Below are positions 25,285-37,200 of a DNA stretch of 64,000 nt, piece by piece. How positions within the stretch are numbered: position 1 is the first letter of the stretch; each line of letters starts with the position of its first letter. The notes beneath the pieces are model-generated. The model was not told the origin of the DNA, did no database searches, and saw only the letters and a list, made by a program, of their open reading frames with translations. This DNA is from Euwallacea fornicatus (taxonomy: Eukaryota > Arthropoda > Insecta > Coleoptera > Curculionidae): the NCBI RefSeq assembly GCF_040115645.1, contig NC_089550.1, forward strand, positions 1,054,001 to 1,118,000. Reading direction: 5' to 3'. The translations under genes were made by a program, and so were the position numbers.

Positions 25285-28021
25285 CGCTCACGACGTGTTG
25301 GGGACCGATCGGAAAGTAGGGCGCCGCATAACACGGTTTCGGACGGGCGTCGCGACGGAACTATGGAGGCGTCGCGACGCTCCGAACAGAGAAGGCAGCG
25401 ACCAAACCCCCTTTTGATGAGGAGACGCGCAACTCTGTGTAATAAGGCGTATCTGGATGGTATTAAACTCTGGCTGCAGGGTTTGATGAACAATTGCGGC
25501 GATGGGTGGAAGATGCGTTTAATTACCGGGGAAATTTTGTGAGAAAATTTTAAGTAACTGGATCAGATTTTTGTTACCGTCGTAACAGCTAAGCTTTCAA
25601 AAAAAGTTGGAAGGATCCGAGGAATTGAATATATTACATGGCGTAGGGCACGCAATCCAGGAAGGAACGTACACTGAAGATGATTAATCGTGCGCGGAAA
25701 ATAATCGTGCTCACGTCGGATCTCTTACGCACTTTTAAATTTATTTTGAGCCGAAAATGTATTTAATAACAATTCTATGCAAATATCCTCCTCCAGACAA
25801 TGTGCTGTGGCCATAATGGGGCACTTCATATCAACGATGTCTTTGGTCTTCGAACTATCTGTAGTGCTGAATTAAAAATCCCCTGTATTTGCTCCGTGAA
25901 CTATTATTCCTTCCTCGCGTTAAGCGTACAAAATCTTTTCTTAAAGCTCTCTACAACAGAATTTCAAAATAGTTGGAAGCCACACACAGGGTATTTCGTT
26001 TTCTGGCCACGTACTATTTCATGCTCTGCGTTTTTTTCTTGCATAAAACTACCCTGTATAAATTCTAGGGTCAAACTGAAATTCCTTCTTCAATTTTTTG
26101 GCTTTTTTGGTGTCTAACGGTATTTTTGTGTCTATCGCCGTTTTTGTAAATTTGCAAAAATATCTGCAAATGATAGATGGAAATTAAAAATGCAAAGGAA
26201 GCGAGCAAAAAACAGCTAATTATCAACTATTTGAGGCGAGTGGCAACATTTGGTCAAATTTCTTAAAATTAAAATAAATTTAAGCGGAAAAAAAACTATA
26301 AAAACTCTTGAAAATGTGCCACCCTGTATATAAAAAGTTGTGCGTTTGTGACCGTGGACCTATTCGCCTTTTTTATCACTTAGCACAGTACCATTGCTCG
26401 CTGAAATGTCTGCATGATGATCTGTTGTGCCTATATATTATTTTTATTATTTGTCAGTAATGCACCACAAAAAAGGTTTGGAGATAAAAAAGAGGGCTTA
26501 ACCCCGGAGGTAGCACTAAGGAATCGCAACCCAAAATATTTGCTCGTCATTTCCGGACACATGGTATAAGCACGCGTATTATTGACTATTAGTGGGATGT
26601 TGAACTCCTCGTTTTGTACTATTTCGAAAGGGATTTCATCTTAGTCGGTTTATACCCGGAACTCGCATTAATGAGTAATTTCTACCGTGTAAGTACACGA
26701 CAGTCTTACAGGGGATCTTTAATACGATGGTTTTGCAGAATGTTATTATTGTAGTTTGAGATATGCGGTTTTCGCAAACCTGGACTTGAGAAATATATGA
26801 TTAAGCAGCAATTAGCTGCACTTATAATTTTTAATGGGACACCCTGTTTGCGTGAAGAGTAGAAACGAAAAGTGTTACGTTATTCGTTATGTGAGGAAGA
26901 TGCTGATTTGATGGGAAACTCGATAAATAATAAAACAATGAATGATGCATAATGTAATGATTAAGAATGTCATCAATGCCGTACCGCATTGCGGAACTAT
27001 CGCCAAATAACTCCTGGTTAACAATGTATTGAAACAATTTGTGTTTAACCGGTTACAAATGGATTTGGACTTTGATACATTTCACTTCTAAATAATAAAT
27101 TAAGTTACCACATACAAGTCATTTTTACAAATTTTTCAATAGTACTTTGGACTAAGAACTTTCGGATGCTCCCTGTACTTCTTCCATATTAAAGCAAAGC
27201 GAGTTGAATATGCACAATTGAACGCGATTAAAGTAATGGTCGCCAAGTCGTCAAGATCCTCATCTCTTATGGCAACCATGCATATGTTGTTAAAAAATTA
27301 CGATCTTTCGCATTTCCTCTACATTGGAAGCTCCATAACCAACAAAAAGAAATAAAGGCGAGATTCAAAATGTTTCGAAAAAAATATTGATATATTTTTT
27401 AGAAAGTCCGATTTTTAATATAGAAGCGGCGGCGAATGAGATTCTCGATAGGAAAAATTCTTGCATTACTTGTTATTTTCACAAGCACGAAAACCGCTAA
27501 AGATACGGAGAAAATGCAGGAGACGTAATGTATTATAAATGAGACAAGTAATTCGAGTTTTAACAACTGAAAACGAGGAATTTTGTGAAAAAGCCAGCGA
27601 TGTACAAGAAAAATTGTGGGGTTAAAAAAGAGGTCTAACTATGGACTTATTCTTGAGTGCCGCTTTTAAAAAGTTTATTACTTGGAGATGTAGTGCTAAC
27701 ACGCAACAAGTATTACAAGGTAAAAGTAGACGAAGCCGGATAATCTACATTGTTACAGGTTGCTATCACAATCACCACTTGCGATTCGATACGCTAAATC
27801 GATACCGACATTGGTTTAAGTGTAATCCAATAATCGAACTGATAGCTACGAGATGCTTTGGCATGGCTCAGCTGAAAGCTGCCAATAATGTCAATGATTT
27901 GTCAATTTTAGGTATTAATATAATGTAAACAAATGATTCAAAGAAACAATTCCAGCAGCTTTTAACGTTTTGGGCCATTTAAACCTTTATATTAAGTTCA
28001 TAAAAGATTTATTCAAGTTCA
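25285..28021. other. Intergenic stretch between Calx and ZFYVE19
   Basis: The first coding exon of Calx and the ZFYVE19 start point away from each other, so promoters of both probably lie here. No coding exon was recognised. Transposon-like termini with CACCCTGTATA or ACACCCTG are present near 26050, 26325 and 26835 but could not be paired. Confidence 0.45.
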
Positions 28022-29741
28022 ATGATGTCTTGCCATCATTGCAATATGAAGTTTAATTTCTTCCATAAGGAGGTGAGTCTGGACCTGTAAAACAATACAA
28101 GAAACGCGCACAAAACAAAGTTTTTCATCCACTTTATACTGTTTTTTTTCAGCAGTGTTTATTAGTCCTTTTTAATTCTTCATCTGTAGATAAGCTGTCG
28201 GTTTCGCAAATAGTTTAAGGCGCCATACACTGCAAATTAACCTACAGCAAATAATTTAATGAGATTGGGTTGTCTTCATATGCGTATGTTTATGTATCAA
28301 TGTAGAAGAATGTGCACCAATGTCGTTATGTCACTTAACGCCATCGATTTCCCAGGAAACTATAATTTCTTATAAATCTACCTTTAAACAACAAAGTAAA
28401 AGTCTGTAGTGTTTAATAGATCATTGCTTACATTTTAGCTGAACCCTAAATTGTAACGTCAAAATACATCACTTCTATAACATTATTAAGGTTTAGAATC
28501 AAGTTCTGACTTATTAGAATGAAAGTACCTTCTAAGTTTCTTCTTCTATTTATTACACAATTTCTGCTTGTTTTAGTTGGGTTGTGCAAATTGTGGTCTT
28601 TCTCTGTGCAGCAAATGCCTACAACAAAAGTGCAAAATTCCCTCAAAAGGCGAAGCAGAATATAAAGTTTGTAGAGTATGCTTTCCCAAGCTTACCAAAC
28701 AGTTAGATGAGGAACCTTTTGCTCCACCTGACCGATTTTTAAAGTAAGCATCTATAAGTGCCAAAAATTCTAGGTAACTTAACAAGAAGATGCTGTCCAT
28801 AAAAATAATTAAATAGGGGCACATCATTGGTAAATTTCTTTCAATCAAGCAAATTGCTCATTGTTCAGAATTCTCTGTTCTTTTCACTTCATCTGATCGC
28901 CTTTGTAAGAGACACATTTCATATAGGAGGCTGGAAAACTTGGAAAATCCATCAGCTGCTCCCATCACAGTTTACCGAGAAAACCCAAAAGTCACCGCCC
29001 TGAAGGCAGGTTTGTCATTAGGTGACCAGGCGATAGTAGAAAGATTGGAAAAGCTAAAGGAAAAACAATCTCTACCACCTTCAGACAGCGAGTTAAAAGA
29101 GAGGTTGGCAAATCTAAAAGGTGTTCCTTATGGGAATTCATTAGACAACAAACAGCCAGTGAGCATTTCCATTAAACCATTGGAAGACCATAAACTAGTG
29201 TTTTTGTTCGTAGTTGTTTACCCCGGACCTGAGATCTGATCAAGAGAAAATAGATTCTTTAATGGAGCAATATACAAACCAACAAGGTATAGATGCTTCA
29301 TATCAGTCTCATGAAGATGACTTAGAACAAAGACTAGCCACTCTTAAAGGCGAGAACTATAGAAAAAATGACGTAGGCAGCGACGAAGAGTTAGACTCTG
29401 AAGCAGAGGTGGATCAAATTACAAAAAAGGTGTTTTTCATTGAGTTTAGCAACCCTTTCGTTTTCTATTCGGGGATGCGACTGTTTCAGATAATGTCACA
29501 AGTGTCTCTCGAAGAAAGATGTCCGCTCGGCTCATCCAAAAAACCCGTTACATCGAGCGACGATGATGACGATATCCGTTCATCTTCACCAGAGCTTCCC
29601 TGGTGCGTCTTGTGCAACAAAGACGCGACTCACAAGTGTTACGATTGTGGCGGCGACCTGTATTGCAGCTCTTGCAATATTGAAGTACATAAAAACTGGG
29701 GCGATATTGATCATAGAGTTGTTCCATATAAGCAGAAATAA
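28022..29741 (+). CDS. Zfyve19: Abscission/NoCut checkpoint regulator (ZFYVE19/ANCHR)
   Basis: Exons 28022-28072, 28577-28743, 28927-29158, 29214-29429 and 29490-29741 join in phase to 305 aa; introns 3 and 4 are only 55 and 60 bp. In vertebrates ANCHR holds VPS4 at the midbody and delays abscission. The N-terminus is a FYVE-type finger with Cys pairs 4/7, 20/23, 28/31 and 49/52. Helices with MIT-interacting character follow: IVERLEKLKE, LKERLANLKG and LEQRLATLKG. A C-terminal B-box-like finger reads LPWCVLCNKDATHKC, CGGDLYC and CNIEVHK, as in human ANCHR. The usual basic residues in the FYVE core are missing (CANCGLSLC). The start is the first of two adjacent ATGs. The 60-bp last intron is a multiple of three and open, so retention would add 20 residues. 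Confidence 0.92.
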
Positions 29742-32700
29742 GTTAGAAGTATTTGTTTAGTGATTGTGTGGGTAAAAGAATAATTTAATATGTAGTGTGT
29801 TTTTTAAGGGATAAAATCTTGAGTTTAAATATTGACCATATTTGGGCGTCCTTATGTTTATTTATGATATTCTACATGTGTTATTTCCCATTTTCTTATA
29901 ATTAGTATCTTGTATTCTTTATACGGTTTATACAGTATTTGACTAGAATTTTATAGTCACTTTTGCAGTAACGTTTATGACCGTTAAAACAAGAAATTTT
30001 AAAACTACTGTGAGTCTAATTATTGTTCCTTAGATATTTTTGAAGTTACTGAACTGCTGAAACTTCGACACCTAAACGTTTGTACGTTACATTTCAAGTT
30101 AAATATCTCCAAAATTTGAGAAACACCTACTCCAATGCCGTAAAATATATATTACTAGAATTTACTATCTGGTCTAAGACCCCCATCATCAAGTCGGGAG
30201 CTGGGGCCAGTTTGTTGACTAATGTGTTAACCAAACACATTTGAAAAGAAATACATAAGTCATTGGCTTATAAGTATTGCTACAATCTGATGGCGAATAA
30301 TATTAATAGCCATGAAACCACGAAAATGGGTTTCATTAGCGATAAAAAAGTAAGATTGCGAAGGAGAAATTGGTAAGATGATTTATAGTGGGCAACAAGT
30401 TTTAGATTTGTTACACATGCACAGTGTTTTTACTCGTACAATGCCCCTCATTTATTTCTCTATATCGGGATCTAATGAACTTTCGTTAAAACGATTGACA
30501 ATTTAGTTTTCTTAACTTAATTTGATTAGAGGCTTTAAAAAAAGAAATAAAACACTAAAAACTTGTTTTTAAATCAAGAGATTTATTCGTAATTATGAAC
30601 CACGTTTCGTCTTTAATCACGAGTCCCCTCCAATCTGCAACAAGATGTCATGTTTACTACTACTGATTATATTATGCTATTACTCACCAATTTCGTTTCT
30701 TTCTCTGTAGTGAAGACCGTATGCTTCAAACAACTCTTAACCGCAGCGCTAGTCACCATTCTGTGTTGGCTTTTGATGACTTCAAGTTAGCCTATAAGCA
30801 CAACAATGGCTATAACACTTGAAATCAATCAGTCAACATTAAAAATAAAGGCATCTCGGACGAGCTTTGAACGCATAAAAACCGCTTTTCTTGATTGATC
30901 TTGATCTATGCATCAAACTCTCGTTGTTACGCCTATGAATAAATCGCAATATGTCGCATGTAGGAAGTTCTCTATACGAATTACTGAAGGTTTTTCCTTG
31001 GGATTTTTAGTAACTACGCATATGCCTTTATTTTAATGTTTCCTTTGTATACAATTGATGACCTAATAAACGTTGTGGGCAATCATGAAGACGACAAACA
31101 TACCTTTTGGGTTTTCGATGAGTCGCTGTCTAATGTTTTCTTTAAAGCAATTGAACGCATAATCCGCAAAGCCGTTGATTATAATGCCGTCGGGGACGCA
31201 GATGTTTAGTCTTCTCTGTGTATGGTATTGCAACCATAGGGAACGACGAAGGTTATGTTTGTCGTAGGTAATTTTCGCTTTGAATCCTCTTTCTTGAAGT
31301 TATCTTGTTAGTACCATTCCTTTGAACTTTCCGCTTTGGCGCATTTAGACGCATCGACCTAACGCACTGCCGAACGCTGTATAATACTTTGTTTAATTGC
31401 CTCTAAGGTGAAACTTTATCCAGTGTTTTACTTTATTTCAAAGTTAGCATTAATGATGGTCGATGATTATTGTTAAATCGAAGACTTCATTAATTTCTGA
31501 AATAATTTTCGAAGCCCTTTGCATGTCTTCGCCAATCAAATTACTCCAAATATATCTCGCTCGTAAAAGCAGCTACTATGCGAGGTATCCCAAGTAAAGT
31601 GAACTCAATGGTGATAATCGCCTAAAATCTAGATGAACAAAAAACATTGTGAGAACGCCAGTCAATTCATTTCAAAACGTTGCCCGAAAGAGCACAGAAA
31701 TTCGAGTCGCCTTGTATTTCCACGATCTTTATGAAATTCACTTTATTTAGGGTACCTCGCACGTCGCACCACTATAAACATTTTACGATCTCCACCGAAT
31801 GCCACATTAAGCATTTATCAGTTCAAAAGCGTTTTAAAATCACTGCTAAAATGCTGTTAAGATGATTTGTAGGTAACATGACCGTTGAAACAGATGTCGT
31901 TACCACAACACTTTGGTTCGATGTGTACTCTAAATGATGGCAAATTGAGATATCCGCATTAGAACGGCAATGTGATTGCCAGAACCTACCTGCGTATTTA
32001 CTCTGACACTTTACAAAACGTCCTAACAAGGCAAAGGCAATAGGAGAATGTGGGACATATAGTTTTATTTGATGCGCAGTAACCAGAATATAGTTAAAAG
32101 ACCATTGTGGAATGTGACGGTTCAGGTTAGTGCAGGTCTCCACTCCAATGTTGTTTAAATGGCACGTACTCGACTCAATTGGAAAATTCAACTACCGACG
32201 AGGGCGTTGCGATACGTAATCAAACTGAAGAAAGCGAGTAACAAACATGACCTCACATAGCAACTTATACAGGCACTAGATTTCGCACTTTCTGGAGTAC
32301 CTAATATGAGCGCTAGAAGCAGTCTTTATCTGAGCATGCATTGATAGTGATATTCATCCCTGTGACTATTTTGAATTGTGACAGTACAAACATTTGTCAA
32401 CGTAAATTTTTCTACTAAAATAGATTCCCGATTCGACCAAATGAGTATTTTATGTACATCAGACAAACTTAACTATGGATGTCCTGGACACATGGGAAAA
32501 AATCGGTGTAAAGTAAGGTGGACATTGTTATGGACTTGAAATGTTCGCATTGCTGATGGAAAAGTGGCGCAAGCGCAATTTCACGTTCAGGGAAAACAGA
32601 ATGTGTTTTTTTTTACTTTCAGTTTCTATTTTCTTTTAAACGGTAATTTCATAGCAGACACACAATTTATGAAAAAAATAATGCTTTCACAAATCGTAAG

Positions 32701-32950
32701 ACATATTACACTGAAGTATCGAAATCAGTCTCTACTAAACTGTCCTAATCCTACTTAGAAAATTAAAAGAGGAACAAAATTAAGTGTAACAACCCTCAAA
32801 ATCAGTGTGAATTATGTATTTGTCATTTCATTCGCAATTTACATATCAATTTTGGCGGCTTTTCTTTGCGACTCAATAAGACATTACTCGCAATGACGTA
32901 TATTATTTGCAAAAAAACTAATGGAAACTTTATGAATTTCGAGCAAGCGC
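29742..32950. other. Stretch downstream of ZFYVE19 and RNA-binding gene (convergent)
   Basis: This holds the 3' flanks of two convergent genes. No intact gene was found. On the minus strand, a stop-free run of 78 codons at 31063-31299 and another open stretch at 31823-32191 look more codon-like than their surroundings, but they have stops between them and no family I can name. They may be remnants of an old gene or transposon. Confidence 0.4.
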
Positions 32951-32956
32951 TTTATT
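32951..32956 (-). terminator. Polyadenylation signal AATAAA of the RNA-binding gene
   Basis: AATAAA on the minus strand overlaps the stop codon of the RRM/RGG protein (TAC TAA ATA AAG). If it is the signal used, the 3' UTR is very short; other signals further down cannot be excluded. Confidence 0.5.
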
Positions 32957-34221
32957 TAGTATCGTCTCGCGCCGCCTCGACCGCCTGCGCCACCGCCGCC
33001 GCCTCCGTAGCTACAATGCAAAAAGGATACGTATCATTAAGCGAATAGAATAGTGAGCCTCTGATGCTAGATTCTTCAGGTCTTCCATGCGCCTTTGAAG
33101 AGAAATTGTTCATTACGAAAGATACAACAATTCACGTATAAAGTTGTACGTAGAAGACACATCTGCGCAATTCGAAAAGCACCTACCTTGTGGAGCGGGA
33201 TAATGTTACTTCCTTGGTTAACCAGATATTCCGCCGTTTATTGGAGCCGTTACGTGTTTTTTTTTTCTCACTATTTTGATCACGTCAATTTTTCCATGAA
33301 AAACGCAAAGTGAAGTCGTACAGGAGACTGCGCTTTTTTTAATACCAACTTAGAACTGCCTGCAGGAAAAATCCGCAAAACGTATTCTTACACACATATT
33401 TAAGGATTCTTTCACGCATTGATGAGGCCGCAACCGAAGTAACTATGTGAACAACTAGACGATTCATTTGATCGGATTTAAAGCGCTGAGACGGCCGATT
33501 ATTTCTCATCAATGACCGCATAAGAAAACTCAGAAAATTGCATCGCAGGCTCACTTTTATTCATTAAATTTAAATAACAGTAAAGCTCACTGCTTGGTTT
33601 TTGCTTGCCCGTTTAAATACAATGGTTAATTGATGACAAAAATCAGAGACAGAAAGTTACGTCAATTTTAAAGAATAAAATTATCTGGAGTTTTTTTTTC
33701 CACAAAAATTACTATTTACAAGTGAAAAATTGAAAATCGACTTAATGTGGGGCTTCTAAAGGCGAAAAGGGCATCTAAAAGCTGTCATAAGGTCTATAAG
33801 AACTCTTAAAAACATTGCTTATTAGTAAAATTTTCGCATTTCTAATTCGGGACACACTGACAAGTTCGATAATAATCAAAATCCTGACGGTAAGCTTCAA
33901 ATTTCGGGCACATTGCATTTTCGCACATCAAATAAGTACATTTAACGAAGATTCCAATCAACGAGCATTAATGTTATTGAATTTTCTACTCTTCCTTTTA
34001 AAACTGTCAATTACCAGATACAAATAATATAAATCACTTACCTCCTTTGAGCTGGAAGTGGGGGATAGGCAGACTCGTAACCGCCGCCGCCACCACCTCG
34101 GGGAGCAGCGCTTCCGTATCCGTCATCGTAACCTCCGGTAGCGCCGCCACCACCGCCGTAACCGCCAGTAGCACCACCTCCGTAGCCACTAAAAGCACCG
34201 AAATAATTGAAAACAGATATG

Positions 34222-34262
<41 letters not shown>

Positions 34263-37200
34263 GATGTCCCAAAAATAAGAGCAATAATTTCAACAAGTAA
34301 CAAAACTCATCAATAGTAACAACTTTTGTCAAATGAGTTTCTTTTAAGTCGCATTTACTTCCAGGTATTTTTACCTCTTAAAAACACTCTATGGCACCGC
34401 TTATGGATTTAAAAAAAAACCCAAATACACACTGTATATTTTGTTGATGTTTTCTTATCGTAAAGTTTTTTGTACTAACCGGGAGTCAAGGTCGATGCAC
34501 CACAAGTCTTGTATTGTTTACGATTAATGGTATTAAGGAATTTTTGTGTGAAATGCCGCGATTTACAAATAATGATTACACTGATATGGTGTGAGCTTAT
34601 GGGAAAGTCCGTGGAAATTCTAATCGGGTTCGCAGGATTTATACGCATCATTTCCCGGATCGTCCTACACCCAACAGGCGCACGTTTGTTCGTGTTGTTC
34701 AAGGACTTCGAAATAGTGGAACTTGTGCAGGTGCATATCAAGATCGTGACAGACAATGGCCTAATCGTTTTGCAAATGTTGAAAATGAAATTTTGGAAAG
34801 TGCTGGAAATAATCCTAGAAGTAGCACTCGTAGGCTGGCAATAGAGCACAATGTGTCAAAAAATTGAGTGTTTACAACCGCAGGATTATCATCATCGACA
34901 GCGTTTCTGCAACTGGGTTTTAAGAAAACTAAGACGGGTTCCAAACTTTCTTAGCTATCTATGCATTAACCACCGATGAAGCGGGATTCGCCAGGTAAGG
35001 AGTATTTAACATGCACAACACCCACATTTGGGCCGATGAAAATCCCCATGGTATATGGCCTCGCAATTTTCAAGAGAAATTTTCAATAAATGTATGGGCA
35101 GGAATAATAAAAGGTCGGCTCGTCGGCCCTTACTTTTTACTAGATCGATTAGATGATAGAAGTTATTTACAGTTTTTAAATAATGAGCTAAGACATTTAT
35201 TAGAAGACGTTTCGCTGAAAATTCGTCGAAACATGTGGTATTTTCATGATGGTGCTCCTTGCCATAACGCCCGAATTGTACGAGAATGGTCAAATGAGCA
35301 CTTTCCCAGTAGGTGGATTGGTCGAATTGGTTCTGTTGCGTGGCCCGCTTGATCCCCAGATTTAAATCATTGCGATTTTTATTTATGGAGCCATATGAAA
35401 CAGATAGCGTATTTTACTACAGTTGATGCAATTAAGGAACTACGAGGACGAGTTGAAAATGCCGCCAGAATGATTCGAAATGATAGGGAACCGTTACTGA
35501 GGGTAGAAGAACATTTTCCACGCCGAATACAATTGTGCTTTGAGAATAATTGTTGGATTTGTTAAATTACAAATCGATGTAGAAAACTCGAATCTAAGTA
35601 GTAATAGGTAAATAATAATTTCGGCATGGGTTGACTCACATTGTGTATGCACCAAGCTGATTCAGGTGTATATAAAAAGGGAAATATTTCTTGTAATCTT
35701 TCACAATGCTCGTACTGCAGTCGTGTTTCTGCCGTTTATAAGTAAAGTCGATCGGTTAGTGCATTCTCGTTTTGTTAATCCCAATTTCCATCGAATATAC
35801 TCATAATTTCCAACAATAATGGAAGACATTTTGAACGTTTAATGTAACCTCTTTTGTAGGTAAGTCAAAAATCTAAATTATTTTAACCGTAAATAACTTG
35901 AAACCCCAATAACTCCCCCTACTTAGCTGTACGCATTTATTGATTATTTGCAAAAAGAGACATGCACATCAGAAAGCAGGAACATTTTTTTGTGGGTATC
36001 TATGCGAAGGATCCGAAATAGAATAAACAATTTTAGATGCCATAGGCGAGTAACGGAATTGTAATAAATCTCTTAATGAATTGAACTGGAAAGTTATACC
36101 TCTTACGCAAAAAATGTTGCTTTTTACGATTTCTATTATTGATTCGAATTATGGAACTTATTTCTGGGACACCCTTTATATATATATATATATATACACA
36201 CAGTTATAGAGTGTACAACGTAAGATAGAGTGGTTCAATTGCTTTGATTTACCATTGTTATCTTCTAAATCGTTAGTGTTGGAAGGTCGGTTCGATAAAA
36301 CAAAAGTTACGAACTTTTGTGTTGAAGATTATAAAAACGATAATTCCCAACGTCATTTGGTTTACAAATTATTGAACAAAAATGAAAAACTGCCAAAACG
36401 GCTTTTTTGCAAAATAGTTTCGGTGACTTTTTTCGGCCTCAACGTTGAGTTTAATACATGATTTTCTCAATCTAGTTCCTAGTCTCATTTTTCTTACCTA
36501 TCTCCATAACCTCCGGCAGCTTGTCCTGAACTGTAACCACCGCCATAGCCGCCAGCCGCAGTGCCACCACCGTAATTACCTCCCCCACCAGCGGCTGTAC
36601 CACCGTATCCGCCGCCCCCTGCGCCTCCACCGTAACTACTCGCGCCACCACCTCCATAACCTCCTGAACCATATCCGTTAGATCCGCCGCCTCCTCCATA
36701 TCTGTCGTAACCGCCACCAACAGCAGCATTATCACCGCCCCTAAAACAAAGAACATGAATGTATTTAAATTTTAAAATCATTTAAAATTAGTGAATAAAA
36801 ATTACCTGAACAATCAAGAAATAAAGTCAAAAAGTCAATATGGTTTACAATATATGACAACTATGCTCTATAACATTTTTTCTCATTAATTAGGGTTTTT
36901 AATTGAAAAATCTTCAATATCAATTATTGTTATCTGAAGACTCCCAAAGATATCTACCATCCACCCTACAAGTTTCATGGAGACCCAATCTAATCCTCGT
37001 TTTCAAAAACTGCTTTATATAATTAGACACTACCCAGGCACAAGTTTCTTAATTAAGAATTGGTCAGTAAGTTTACCGCCATATTTACAGTTTTTCCTCC
37101 GTCATCAAATAACACCACTGTCTCACCCGCATATGAAACCGTTATTTGACCTCTTAGACTAAATATTAATTGTTTCAGTATTACTAAGTACCTTTAAATC

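Noticed and set aside
23650..25542. Plus-strand and alternate-frame minus-strand open frames over the exchanger exon
   Set aside because: Shadows of the NCX coding sequence.
29159..29239. Read-through of ZFYVE19 exon 3 to a stop at 29239
   Set aside because: A 55-bp intron with a GTGAGC donor and TAG acceptor joins the exons in phase and restores family similarity (FTPDLRSDQEK).
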